Shown here: piece by piece, positions 33,628 through 43,316 of the stretch
Layout: each line of letters opens with the position of its first letter
How positions within the stretch are numbered: position 1 is the stretch's first letter
Source of the DNA: Planctomycetota bacterium
GTDB taxonomy: Bacteria > Planctomycetota > Planctomycetia > Pirellulales > Pirellulaceae
Length of the DNA: 64,000 bases
Assembly (NCBI GenBank): GCA_029979005.1
Contig: JAPOIJ010000004.1
Location: forward strand, 1 to 64,000
Direction: 5' to 3'
Made by a program: the position numbers and the translations under genes
The notes under the pieces: generated by a model
Told to the model about the DNA's origin: nothing
The model's database searches: none
Seen by the model: the letters and a program-made list of their open reading frames with translations, nothing else

Positions 33628-33928
33628 GGTCATTGCAGTCAATTTTCGAAATGCGATTATCGAGTGTCGATCTCTTTGTTGAAAAACAATGAGAAGCTAA
33701 GCATGCCCCGCTTGCTAGTGCGGCATGCCAGCACAGGCATTCCTTCGGAACTTTTCACTACGACGTGTTTGGTAGCACACGACTACTCTGAATACGAGTT
33801 GATCTGAGTTCATTATCGACCAACGAGTGCTTCCCCCACCAACATCGCCTTTGGTCTTGTTATAACCGCCACGCCAATCTAGACTTCTGCACCTTTTTTC
33901 GAATCGATGTCGATCGCGGTGGCTCAGC
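33628..33928. other. Intergenic region with an inverted repeat
   Basis: About 300 bp between the sulfatase and the coiled-coil gene. GCATGCC (33701-33707) and GGCATGC (33722-33728) form an inverted repeat that extends partly inward (CGC/GTG-like pairing). No T-run follows, so it is not a classical terminator. I see no small gene. Confidence 0.5.
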
Positions 33929-35986
33929 GTGCAGTTTAAAAAAACCACTTACAGCCTATTATTGGTTTTGCTCTCGATATTGTGCGGCACCACAACTTGC
34001 ATAATACCATCGGACGCACTCGGCCAAAATCCCGACGAAAAAGTCAGGCTATTGCTGCCAATGGGGCCGCACCAAGACGCAGGCACGAGTTCCTCCAATG
34101 AACGAACTTCCGCCCCTCCTTCAATCGCGTTGGAACTGAATTCTACGAACTATTTTCAGATTCCAATTGAAACTGTGCTCCCCCACGTTCTCCCGCTAGG
34201 TCAACCGTTCATCAATTCAAAATTCGACTCCCGACCGAGTGCTTACCCGCTGAATCCGTCAGCAACCTACGTTTTTCCAATGACCGCCGAGCATCCGTTG
34301 AAAGAGATTCCCAAACGGGACGTACCTCATGGCACTTTGAAAATTAGCAATCTAGGTCATTTGCAGCCAAGGCTTCCCATCAAAGATCCCAATCTTAAAG
34401 TTGCAAGTTTTCAGGAGCCTGCCGAAAAATCAAAACAAGAGACATCGAACAAGAAAGACGAATCGCCTCAACTGGTTGCCACCGAACCTTCACTTGGCGA
34501 ATTAGCGGAACGAATCCAGGGACGCATTGAGCTCATCAATTCCAATGACACTCTCGATGCCGCAGCCAAAGAAGAAGAACTCACTCAACTGAATCTTGCC
34601 AATCAAATTGTGAAAGAAGCCTTGGCGATTCAAAAAGAGATCACGGATGAAGAAAAACGCAAAGAAACTTTCTCTCTCGATCTTAAGAAACTACAAGAAC
34701 AACTCAGTAAGAGTCCCGCACTAAATCCCCCTGGCTCAGATCTCAACTCAAAACAAATTGAAACCGTTTTAAAACAAAAAAAACAAAAGCGAGATGAGCT
34801 CAAATCGAAACAATCGATTATTGAGGACAAAATTGACGAATTGGCTACTCAAATGGCTACCAATCCGACGCTGAAAACAGAGATCCTCAAGGAATTAAAA
34901 GAAACAAAAGAGAAGTTCCTAGAAAGCCAGGCTACCGCGAATAACGAAGATGCTCGCCTAATTTTTGATGCCAAAAAATTAAAATCAAACAAACAGCTAG
35001 TCAAAATCGGCCTCGACACAATCAAGCAAGAACAATTAGGCGTACTTTTCCCTATTCAAAAACAGATCATTCAACGCGACATTAAAAACCTTGAATCAGA
35101 AATTTCATTATGGCAAACGAAGTTTAACCAACTTCAGAGTTTAGAAATCTCGCTTCAACAAGCACAGGCAAAACAAGCAAGCGTTCAAGCAATTCAAACT
35201 GACAAAACACTTGCCAAAATTGCTGAAGAAAACCAAAAAATCACACAACTAAGAAGCAACATTGCATTAGACATCGAAGAGTGCAATGAAAAATTCACCG
35301 CCGCGGATCAAGAATACGAAGAAATCAACACGGACCTCGAAAGCATCAAAGATAAAATTGAGATGCCAGGTGGCAACCGGCAAGATCGGGGAATCGAGCT
35401 TGTTAAGCTAAGCCGGAATCTCATGCATACTTTTGAGAGCCAAACCAGAATTGATTTAATTAATGAGGAATTACGAAACTGTCAGCTTAATGAACTAAAC
35501 CTAAAAGCCAAGCTTCGCGTACTCGCCAAACGAGAGTCACAAATCAATCGCCTCTTAGACGAGCGTGCAAAGTCCGGAGAGAATGGAAGCGATAGTTTAT
35601 CAACTGCTGAATTTACAAGCCTTGCAAATGAACTCCTAGACAAACAGCACAAGTATTCATCCGACCTACTACTTGATTACCAAAAATTACGGAACGGTCT
35701 TGTTCATGAGCGCGAACGGTTAATCCAACTAATCAACAAGGTCAATGAAGCCAGAGAGTACTCAGCGAAAAATGCATTATGGGTTCGCAGTGCAAATCCA
35801 ATGTCATTTTCAGATTTCAAAAGCGCTTGGACATCGGTTCAATTATTTTTTTCACCCCAACAGTGGCTTGATCTGGGCACCATTGTTTCCACTAACATTA
35901 AAAAGAGACCATACGGAACTCTGTTTGCCGGTTTTTTGATATTGTGTGCCTTTGTATTTTCGAGGCGATTGCGAGGTGATGTGTGA
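33929..35986 (+). CDS. MscK/MscM-like periplasmic coiled-coil subunit (N-terminal half of split channel)
   Basis: The 685-residue protein has an export signal (YSLLLVLLSILCGTTTCIIPSDALG), a polar region to about 165 and a long coiled coil (about 185-610) rich in Gln, Lys, Glu and Leu, like the MscS_porin domain of large MscS-family channels. The end (WVRSANPMSFSDFKSAWTSVQLFFSPQQWLDLG, then KKRPYGTLFAGFLILCAFVFSRRLR) resembles the segment before and including the first inner-membrane helix of MscK/MscM. The protein stops at that point, and the next gene supplies the rest of the channel, overlapping by 4 nt (GTGA). The start is GTG 33929. This looks like a channel encoded by two genes. Confidence 0.75.
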   Translation: MQFKKTTYSLLLVLLSILCGTTTCIIPSDALGQNPDEKVRLLLPMGPHQDAGTSSSNERTSAPPSIALELNSTNYFQIPIETVLPHVLPLGQPFINSKFDSRPSAYPLNPSATYVFPMTAEHPLKEIPKRDVPHGTLKISNLGHLQPRLPIKDPNLKVASFQEPAEKSKQETSNKKDESPQLVATEPSLGELAERIQGRIELINSNDTLDAAAKEEELTQLNLANQIVKEALAIQKEITDEEKRKETFSLDLKKLQEQLSKSPALNPPGSDLNSKQIETVLKQKKQKRDELKSKQSIIEDKIDELATQMATNPTLKTEILKELKETKEKFLESQATANNEDARLIFDAKKLKSNKQLVKIGLDTIKQEQLGVLFPIQKQIIQRDIKNLESEISLWQTKFNQLQSLEISLQQAQAKQASVQAIQTDKTLAKIAEENQKITQLRSNIALDIEECNEKFTAADQEYEEINTDLESIKDKIEMPGGNRQDRGIELVKLSRNLMHTFESQTRIDLINEELRNCQLNELNLKAKLRVLAKRESQINRLLDERAKSGENGSDSLSTAEFTSLANELLDKQHKYSSDLLLDYQKLRNGLVHERERLIQLINKVNEAREYSAKNALWVRSANPMSFSDFKSAWTSVQLFFSPQQWLDLGTIVSTNIKKRPYGTLFAGFLILCAFVFSRRLRGDV

Positions 35987-37860
35987 ACCCACCTCTACCG
36001 CATAACCCTCAGACCGATGACGACAACGATCTCCCCACCCAGGACGAACTCGTGGATCAGTTGCAACGATCCGACGATAACAAAACGGGGCCGGACAAGG
36101 CACTTCGGGAGAACATTGAAAAATTTTCCCGCTACAGTCCGGTTTACAAGGCAGTCACTGCCACAATCCTCCGCGCGACCATCGCACCGGCGATTGTCGT
36201 ATTCCTTGCTTATCAACTTAGTCCAAGCGAAGAAATCACCTCATTAGCCGGATCCGTTTCTCGAAGTCTTTGGATTCTCTGCCCGCCCCTCTTCGCCTGC
36301 ATGATTCTCGTCCAAGCCCTGCGAACCGAAGGCCTCGCCGAGCGCTGCTTTGGGTGGTCGACCGAGCTTTGCCACGGGCTTTACTGCTTAGTCAAGACAA
36401 TCATCTTTGGATGGCTCCCGCTTAGATTCCTCTACACCAGCTTGGAGACGTTTGATGGTTCACCGATGGTTGCCTCGCCCACTCCGGGAATTTGGAGCGA
36501 CTCGCTGGGAAGATTGTTGTTCGTGGCTTCGATGATCATTTTCACAATCGGACTGCGGACAACGTCGAAAAAGCTGAGACACTGGTCCGCTTCTCGCGTG
36601 ATATCGAAAAATTGGTTGCACGATATTCGCCAACTCAATTATAGGTGCCTTCCACTCATCCCAATTGGTCTAGCTCTTCTTTCAATAATTGGCTTTCAGT
36701 TTACAGCCATTCAGATGAGTTGGCGGATGCTGTGGACAGCAATCTTCATCATTGGAATATCGATCGTCGGCGGACTTTTTAGTCATCTGATGCTGATAGC
36801 GCAATTCAGAATTAAGCTACGCCAATTAAGCCGGGATGAGCAAGGAGAAATTAACAGCGGCGAGTCAATTGATATCACGGAAATTTCAACGCAGGTCAAC
36901 CGGCTTTTAAGGGCAACTGCTACCGTGGCCATGATCTTAATTGGTTGGCACTTTTTCGCTGACGTCCTCCCGGTCATTGACTATCTAGACGATTGGCAGT
37001 TGCCCTGGGCCTCGACTGACGCCGACGGCGTAAAAGAATCCGTCACGCTGCGGCACGCTTTAATCGCATTCGGATTGGCAATCATTACTTTAATTTTAAG
37101 CCGAAATTTACCAGGGCTTTTAGAAATCACACTTCTCGATCGCCTCCCACTGGATCGGGGCGGGCGGTACGCGATTTCTTTTATCTTGCGATATTTTGTA
37201 GGTGTCGTGGGGTTGATCACAGCTTGCCAAATCATCGGCTTCAATTGGTCAAGCGTGCAATGGCTGGCGGCAGGTTTGACGGTTGGCCTCGGATTCGGCT
37301 TACAAGAAATATTTTCCAACGTAATTTCAGGAATTATTATCCTGATTGAACGACCGATTCGCTTAGGTGACGTGGTAACCGTGAACGGAGTGACCGGTAC
37401 GGTAACTCGCATCCAACTGCGAGCAACAACAATCAAAGATTTTGATTTTCGTGAACTTATCGTTCCTAATAAACGATTCATCACAGACGACATTATGAAC
37501 TGGACGCTTACAGACCGAAGGTCCCGAATCGTCTTGAGAGTAGGCGTCGCGTATGGCTCTGACACCCAACTGGTCCACGACACCCTACTAACCGTGGCGA
37601 GGCGGCACCCACTTGTCCAAACGGAACCATCACCCGACGTGTTTTTTAAAGAATTTGGAGATAGTACGCTGAACTTTGATCTTCGAGTATTCATTCCCTC
37701 CCGCGACATTTTCGCGCAGGTGCAACATGAACTCAATGTTGCGATCGAAGCAGAATTCAAGCGAAAACAAATTGAAATCGCATTCCCGCAACGAGACATC
37801 TACATCAAGAACCTAAGCGATCAACAGGTCTTAACGCCTGACGAAAAGAAATCTGCTTAG
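35983..37860 (+). CDS. MscS-family mechanosensitive channel (C-terminal half of MscK/MscM-like protein)
   Basis: The 625-residue protein starts at GTG, overlapping the previous stop. A polar leader of about 60 residues is followed by about 9-11 TMs. GLAERCFGWS after an early TM is a landmark of the MscK/MscM group. The pore and beta domain are clear: WLAAGLTVGLGFGLQEIFSNVISGIIILIERPIRLGDVVTVNGVTGTV, RATTIKDFDFRELIVPNKRF, then the alpha/beta C-terminal domain to about 610. It releases solutes when membrane tension rises. Alone, the protein lacks the periplasmic coiled coil, which the upstream gene provides. The 272-aa antisense ORF at 36981..37799 is a shadow. Confidence 0.92.
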   Translation: MNPPLPHNPQTDDDNDLPTQDELVDQLQRSDDNKTGPDKALRENIEKFSRYSPVYKAVTATILRATIAPAIVVFLAYQLSPSEEITSLAGSVSRSLWILCPPLFACMILVQALRTEGLAERCFGWSTELCHGLYCLVKTIIFGWLPLRFLYTSLETFDGSPMVASPTPGIWSDSLGRLLFVASMIIFTIGLRTTSKKLRHWSASRVISKNWLHDIRQLNYRCLPLIPIGLALLSIIGFQFTAIQMSWRMLWTAIFIIGISIVGGLFSHLMLIAQFRIKLRQLSRDEQGEINSGESIDITEISTQVNRLLRATATVAMILIGWHFFADVLPVIDYLDDWQLPWASTDADGVKESVTLRHALIAFGLAIITLILSRNLPGLLEITLLDRLPLDRGGRYAISFILRYFVGVVGLITACQIIGFNWSSVQWLAAGLTVGLGFGLQEIFSNVISGIIILIERPIRLGDVVTVNGVTGTVTRIQLRATTIKDFDFRELIVPNKRFITDDIMNWTLTDRRSRIVLRVGVAYGSDTQLVHDTLLTVARRHPLVQTEPSPDVFFKEFGDSTLNFDLRVFIPSRDIFAQVQHELNVAIEAEFKRKQIEIAFPQRDIYIKNLSDQQVLTPDEKKSA

Positions 37861-37909
37861 AATTCCTCAAACAAAGCTTTCCGTTCCGGCTAAGAATATC
37901 AAGACGAAC

Positions 37910-39754
37910 TTAACTGTCCTTGTATTCTTCATGGTCGTCGAGTTTTCGATATAGCGTAGCGCGGCTAATTCCCAACAACTCCGCAGCTTGAGGAATATTC
38001 CCTCCCGTTCGCTTAAGTGCGTCCCGGATCAAACGCTTTTCCCAATCCGCAATATTGAGCGTGCCCAACTCATCACTATTCGGCTCACGAATTCCAAGGT
38101 CGCTTAACTGAATTTCATTTCCATCAGCCATCACGATCGAACTATCAATGACGTTCCTGAGTTGCCGCACATTTCCAGGCCAGTGATACGCCAGCAATCG
38201 AGAGTTGGCTTTTTTTGACAACTTCATTTTTGGATGGCCATGTTGACTTCGAAAATGTTCGAGGAAGAAATCAATCAGACGTTGAATATCACTGCCTCGC
38301 TCCCGAAGTGGCGGGATCATCAGTTCGTAAACGCTCAGACGGTAAAATAAATCTTCACGGAACTGTTTCTCTGCGACGAATTCTTTTAAGTCACGATTCG
38401 TCGCACAAATAACACGCACATCGACTTTGACCTCTTTCGTCCCGCCTACGGGAAGAAAAGGATGACCTTCCAACGTTCGGAGAAGTTTAGCCTGGCCTTC
38501 AAGCGATAATTCGCCAATTTCATCTAGAAAAAGCGTTCCACGATCCGCTTGTTCAAACCAACCGATGTGATCTCGATCGGCACTTGTGAAGGCGCCTTTT
38601 TTGTGTCCAAAGAGTTGACTTTCGATCAAGTCTTTAGGAATCGCCGCACAGTTCACACTCAGCATCGGTCGATCCGCGCGAGGGCTTGACCGATGAATTG
38701 CCCTTGCAACCAGTTCCTTTCCGGAACCACTTTCACCTCGCACCAAAACACATCCCGAAGCTTTCGACACTCGCCCGATTTTTGACTTCAGCGACTTCAT
38801 CGCCTCGCTCTCACCCAGCATTTCATCAAACGCCGCATGCTTTTCAACCAACCGGGAATGCGAGGCCGCGAGAGTTGAGTGACGATTTGCCCGAGTTAAA
38901 GAACGAACCATAATATTCGATAACGCACAGGCTAATTGAAAATGTGAATCCCGAAATGGGTCGTCGTTACGATACAAATGAATCGCACCCTTCACCTCGT
39001 CTTCAACAATCAATGGCACACAGATCGAATCAGCTCGCTTTTGGGAATCCGCCCCGTCATGTTCAATCCGAATCGCTCTTTTTTCTTTGACAACCTTTCG
39101 GGTTAGGTCAGTGTCCAACTGTAGTTTCTCAGCGGACTCAGCCGGAATCACTGATTTCGGCGCTAACATCCCATCGTCTGACAACCACAGAATCCCCACC
39201 ACCGATGCGTCGGTTCGCTCCAGTAAACGATCCATGCAAACCTTTGCAACCGCTTCGGGATCATCAACGGAGAGCAATTTAACGCTCAATTGAAACAAAA
39301 AGAAAAAGTCCTGCCCCCAATTATGACCTTTGAGAAAATCGAGAGTGTATTGCCCTGTTTCCCTTGGATTCATCGATCGATCGAGCACAATCGTGAGATT
39401 GCCGGTAGAACACCGTTCTGACTCAGGCTCTTCAGAAAGCGTTTTGGCAACATTTTGTTGACTGGCCTCCGAAAAGATGAAACTACTGGAACCAATTCGA
39501 ACTTCAGTTCCCTCCATCAATCTCGCGTGGTCAACCGACTGACCATTAACATAGGTCCCATTACTGCTCTTATTGTCCCGAAGCCACCAACCGTCTTCAT
39601 CCTGAAACACCGCGGCGTGCACACGTGAGCATTGCGGATCATTCAAGACAATCCGACACTCCCAATCTCGCCCGAGTAAGTTTTCCTCAAGCACAGATAA
39701 TTCAAAACGGGCACCTGCATTGGCCCCGGCATTCATAACAAGGAAGGCTGGCAC
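37910..39754 (-). CDS. FHA-GAF-AAA-Fis transcriptional activator, sigma-54 type with GAFTSA loop
   Basis: This 614-residue regulator contains an FHA domain (about 10-95; LGRDWECRIVLNDPQCSRVHA and DNKSSNGTYVNG, a phosphothreonine-binding fold), a GAF domain (about 155-300), an AAA+ domain (about 310-545) and a Fis-type HTH (about 575-612; NIPQAAELLGISRATLYRKL). The ATPase has Walker A GESGSGKE and Walker B GTLFLDEIGELS. The sigma-54 contact loop reads GAFTSA instead of GAFTGA. It probably couples a Ser/Thr-kinase signal, read by FHA, to sigma-54 promoters. Whether it still activates sigma-54 with the altered loop is uncertain. No kinase is adjacent. Confidence 0.92.
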   Translation of the reverse strand: MPAFLVMNAGANAGARFELSVLEENLLGRDWECRIVLNDPQCSRVHAAVFQDEDGWWLRDNKSSNGTYVNGQSVDHARLMEGTEVRIGSSSFIFSEASQQNVAKTLSEEPESERCSTGNLTIVLDRSMNPRETGQYTLDFLKGHNWGQDFFFLFQLSVKLLSVDDPEAVAKVCMDRLLERTDASVVGILWLSDDGMLAPKSVIPAESAEKLQLDTDLTRKVVKEKRAIRIEHDGADSQKRADSICVPLIVEDEVKGAIHLYRNDDPFRDSHFQLACALSNIMVRSLTRANRHSTLAASHSRLVEKHAAFDEMLGESEAMKSLKSKIGRVSKASGCVLVRGESGSGKELVARAIHRSSPRADRPMLSVNCAAIPKDLIESQLFGHKKGAFTSADRDHIGWFEQADRGTLFLDEIGELSLEGQAKLLRTLEGHPFLPVGGTKEVKVDVRVICATNRDLKEFVAEKQFREDLFYRLSVYELMIPPLRERGSDIQRLIDFFLEHFRSQHGHPKMKLSKKANSRLLAYHWPGNVRQLRNVIDSSIVMADGNEIQLSDLGIREPNSDELGTLNIADWEKRLIRDALKRTGGNIPQAAELLGISRATLYRKLDDHEEYKDS

Positions 39755-40291
39755 GAGAGTATTTTTCTTAACAGTCGTTGGAAGTGGATGGAGGGCTGTG
39801 ACCTAAATCGAATCACTTCCAACCATTGTAAAGACAAGTTATCGCCAAGTCGACCAATTCAATACCGAGAATAACGCGTTTTAATTAGACGTTGCTTAAT
39901 CTCACCAAATCAGGCTCTCCAATCTGGAATTCAGCTTCAACCTCGATACAAAACTAACGTTTTTACGAAGCAGCACTGCACGGTCATTAGCATCAAATTT
40001 CCTAAATTGAAGAATTCAGGGTATATTTCTTTGAATCAAGGCTTTTAGAAAACAGACCCAACGATTAGTTCACAGCAAATTAAACATTTTTTTTGTGAGG
40101 TACCACCAAGATTGCTCGGTAAAAGTCTCAGGTGTATTCGAAAGCGATTTAATCATAAAAAATGCTGCCGATGAACCACGTACTGCTAGATCACTCTTGC
40201 TTGCAAACGAACCAATCCCTACGATTCTCGTACCGACTAGTATGATAAAATACGAAGGCTAAGTTGTCTTATAAACAACCAACAGGAATTC
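39755..40291. other. AT-rich intergenic region between divergent genes
   Basis: About 540 bp separate the divergent FHA-AAA regulator and protease genes. Both promoters should lie here. A TATGATAAAAT sequence near 40241 could be a -10 element for the protease, but no good -35 is placed correctly. I see no RNA gene. Confidence 0.45.
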
Positions 40292-42427
40292 ATGATGCTT
40301 TCTTTCAGACCAACAACCATAAATAAGCGGTTCTCTGTCCTTGCTATCGCTATAACTTGCTTCGCAGTGACGATTTCACATGCACAAGATTCAGCGACAA
40401 CGACCCAGTCATCCAGCGACAAACTGATTTCCAAAACGGTTTCTCGCATCGTGGCTAAACTGATGCAGGACGATCACCTTTCTAAACGAAAGCTGGATGA
40501 CACCATGTCGAACCGAGCGTTCGATATGTTCATTAAAAATCTGGATCCAACCAAATCGTATTTCCTACAATCAGATATCGACGAGTTTTCCAAATGGAAA
40601 ACTGAACTTGATGATCAGATGTTGAAAGGTGAATTCCTTGCAGCTTTCGAAGTCTTCGATCGATTCCTCCAAAGAGTGGATGAGCGAACCGATCTTGCGG
40701 CCGAACTGATTGACGAAGATCACGACTTTACAATTGATGAAGAAATGATCACTGATCCTGATCTACTCAGTTTTGCCAAGAATGAAGCCGAGGCACGCGA
40801 TAATTGGAGAAAGCGCATTAAATATAGTTTGCTCGTGCTTCGAGGAGATGCCAACGACGAAAAGGCTGACGGCGACGCCGACAAAACCGCCAAACCGAAA
40901 GACGATCCGAAAGAACGCCTCCGCAAGCGGTACTCATCATTCGCGCGACGAATGCATCAGATTGACGCCGAAGACATTGTTGAGCGATACATCACGGCAA
41001 TCACCACCAGCTTTGACCCACACACAACTTACCTTAGCAAAGGAACATTCGAGAACTTTCTAATCCAAATGGGGCTGGAACTCGAAGGCATCGGTGCCAC
41101 CCTTTCTTTAATGGATGAAGGCTACACGGTCATCAAAGCCATTGTTCCCGGCGGCGCCGCCTACACTCAGGGCGGTCTCAAAGTCGAAGATAAAATCGTC
41201 GCTGTCGGGCAAGGCAAGGAAGACGGCTCTCTCGCTTACGACAAACTATTCAAAGAACACGGCAGTGGATTTGTAGAATGCACAGGCATGAAGCTAGACG
41301 ACGTCGTGGGCATGATTCGCGGCAAGGCAGGAACTGTTGTCCGGCTTCAGGTAATGTCCGAAAATGAAACCGAATTGCATACGGTTGAAATCGTTCGAGA
41401 AAAAATCAAGCTAGAAGACAGCGCTGCTCACGGCGAAGTTTTTGAAGAAGGCGATCAGAAAATTGGTGTGATTGAACTTCCAAGCTTCTACGCAAACATG
41501 GGAGGCGGCGGCGGACGCAGCACCACCACAGACGTAAAGAAAATCCTTGATGAATTCAATTCCAAAGACGTCGACGCACTTGTTCTTGATCTGCGCATGA
41601 ACGGGGGAGGCAGCCTACGTGAAGCAATCGACTGCACCGGCTTGTTCATCGACATTGGACCGGTCGTTCAAGTCAAAGATCCCTACGGCCGAATTGAAAA
41701 GCTCAACGATGAGAACAGCGGAACCGCTTGGGATAAACCCATGGTTGTTTTAACCAGCAAATTCAGTGCCAGTGCCAGTGAGATCCTTGCAGGCGCTATC
41801 CAGGATTATGGACGTGGCCTAGTAATTGGTGACACAACGACTCACGGGAAGGGAACCGTTCAGAGTCTCGTTAACTTAAACCAGATCTTATTCAGTCGGA
41901 TCAAAAACCCTCCGAATGAATTTGGCGCGTTGAAGATTACGACACAACAGTTTTATCGCCCCAATGGAGACAGCACGCAAAAGCGCGGAGTTCTCTCTGA
42001 CTTGGTCCTTCCTTCGATTTCCGACAATATGGATAACATCGGAGAAGCCGACTTAGATTACCCCGTGAAATTTGATCGCGTTCCTGAGGCTGCATTCGAA
42101 AAGTTGAAAATGAATCGCCAAGATATCACCTCAGCACTTCGAACCAAGTCCAAAGAGAGAATCGATTCGTCCGACGAATTCCAAAAAGAAATCAGCAAGA
42201 TCAACAAATATATCGAACTGAAAAACGAGAAATCAGTCTCGCTTAACGAAGCGAAATTCATTGCTCGCCGCAAAGAACTTAATGCGGAAAAGGAAGACGA
42301 AAAGACAATTGAAAAACAGATGCTTCCAAGCAAAGAAATCGAACGCAACTTTTACCTTGATGAAGTTCTGAGAATCACTGCCGACTATGTGAAAATGCTA
42401 AACCAAAAGCAACTCAGTCTTCGTTAA
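40292..42427 (+). CDS. prc: Carboxy-terminal processing protease, Prc/Tsp type (S41)
   Basis: The 711-residue protein has a signal peptide (FSVLAIAITCFAVTISHA). An N-terminal helical domain (about 45-220) is of the Prc type (LSKRKLDDTMSNRAFDMFIKNLDPTKSYFLQSDI). A PDZ domain follows (about 255-360; GIGATLSLMDEGYTVIKAIVPGGAA). The S41 catalytic core has Ser in KFSASASEILAGA and Lys in TTHGKGTVQ, the expected Ser-Lys dyad. The C-terminal helical region (about 600-705) matches the DUF3340 tail of Prc. It degrades or trims periplasmic proteins from their C-termini. AGGA precedes the ATG, and a strong terminator follows. Confidence 0.94.
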   Translation: MMLSFRPTTINKRFSVLAIAITCFAVTISHAQDSATTTQSSSDKLISKTVSRIVAKLMQDDHLSKRKLDDTMSNRAFDMFIKNLDPTKSYFLQSDIDEFSKWKTELDDQMLKGEFLAAFEVFDRFLQRVDERTDLAAELIDEDHDFTIDEEMITDPDLLSFAKNEAEARDNWRKRIKYSLLVLRGDANDEKADGDADKTAKPKDDPKERLRKRYSSFARRMHQIDAEDIVERYITAITTSFDPHTTYLSKGTFENFLIQMGLELEGIGATLSLMDEGYTVIKAIVPGGAAYTQGGLKVEDKIVAVGQGKEDGSLAYDKLFKEHGSGFVECTGMKLDDVVGMIRGKAGTVVRLQVMSENETELHTVEIVREKIKLEDSAAHGEVFEEGDQKIGVIELPSFYANMGGGGGRSTTTDVKKILDEFNSKDVDALVLDLRMNGGGSLREAIDCTGLFIDIGPVVQVKDPYGRIEKLNDENSGTAWDKPMVVLTSKFSASASEILAGAIQDYGRGLVIGDTTTHGKGTVQSLVNLNQILFSRIKNPPNEFGALKITTQQFYRPNGDSTQKRGVLSDLVLPSISDNMDNIGEADLDYPVKFDRVPEAAFEKLKMNRQDITSALRTKSKERIDSSDEFQKEISKINKYIELKNEKSVSLNEAKFIARRKELNAEKEDEKTIEKQMLPSKEIERNFYLDEVLRITADYVKMLNQKQLSLR

Positions 42428-42449
42428 ACAAGAAACTGGAATTCCTGGT

Positions 42450-42486
42450 CAACGCCCACACAATTCTTGATTGCGTGGGCGTTTTT
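42450..42486 (+). terminator. Rho-independent terminator of prc
   Basis: An inverted repeat AACGCCCACxCAAT / ATTGxGTGGGCGTT with a short loop is followed by T5. It lies 23 nt after the prc stop and may also serve the converging minus-strand gene. Confidence 0.88.
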
Positions 42487-42509
42487 CATGCGCAGCTAGA
42501 TACCACTGA

Positions 42510-43316
42510 TTAAGTCAATTCGACCTGCAGTCCATCATAGCCAACTGCAATTCCGGATGGCAAAACCGAGTTTACCGATTCGTAATCCAATCGGCACGCA
42601 CAGTGTGTAAAGTAGGTTTGCCTTACCTTTAGCCTCTGCGCCACCTCAACAGCCTCGGCGATACTAAAGTGGGTTGGATGAGGATCCTCACGCAAGGCGT
42701 CGAGGACGAGCGTATCGAGTCCCTGCAGTAAATCCCAACTGGAATCTGGAATTTCGCTAACATCAGTACAGTAGGCAACATTCCCAATTCGGAATCCAAG
42801 AACATCAAACCTGGGGCCGTGTTTCAGTGGAATTGGAATTATTTCTGCTCCAAGAATCCGAACTGGCTCAGATTGAATTGAAGTCAAATCCACTGACGGC
42901 GCAGCTCCAGCATGCGTTTGAGCTTCATCACTGAAAGCATAATCAAACGCCATCTTTAATCTTTTCTCTACTCTGGCATTGCAGTAAACCGGAACGGAAT
43001 GGCCTAAGTAAAACTGAAACAGTCGCAGGTCATCAAACCCCATGATGTGATCTGTATGTTCATGGGTGTAAATGACAGAGTGTACAATTCCGATTTGCTC
43101 GCGCAGTAATTGAGTACGTAAATCAGGAGAGGTATCTATCAAAAGATTGCCCTCGGGTAATCCAACAATCGCACTTGCTCTTGTCCTTTGATTACGCGGA
43201 TGCCCCCCCTGACAAACATCACAACTACATCCAATCGCCGGGACGCCTACCGAAGTACCAGTGCCCAGTAAAATCATCTTGCCTTCAATGTCAGTTGTCT
43301 TCACTTGCTTCTTCAC
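42510..43316 (-). CDS. PhnP-like metallo-beta-lactamase-fold phosphodiesterase
   Basis: The 268-residue protein has ILLGTGTSVGVPAIGCSCDVC at its start, with the Cys cluster that binds a structural zinc in PhnP-type enzymes, then the metal motif THEHTDHIMGFDDLR (HxHxDH). HGPRFDVLGFRIG and CTDVSEIPD supply further ligands. Near the end, THCACRLDYESVNSVLPSGI aligns with a segment where related proteins usually have more His, so one active-site residue may be replaced. The likely substrate class is cyclic or linear phosphodiesters; no phn genes are near. The start may be GTG 43316 or ATG 43277, which has AAGG 4 nt upstream and starts at the conserved MILLGTGTS. Confidence 0.88.
   Translation of the reverse strand: MKKQVKTTDIEGKMILLGTGTSVGVPAIGCSCDVCQGGHPRNQRTRASAIVGLPEGNLLIDTSPDLRTQLLREQIGIVHSVIYTHEHTDHIMGFDDLRLFQFYLGHSVPVYCNARVEKRLKMAFDYAFSDEAQTHAGAAPSVDLTSIQSEPVRILGAEIIPIPLKHGPRFDVLGFRIGNVAYCTDVSEIPDSSWDLLQGLDTLVLDALREDPHPTHFSIAEAVEVAQRLKVRQTYFTHCACRLDYESVNSVLPSGIAVGYDGLQVELT

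Noticed and set aside
36981-37799. 272-aa minus-strand ORF inside the MscS gene
   Set aside because: It is antisense to the highly conserved MscS pore domain and shows no recognisable motif.
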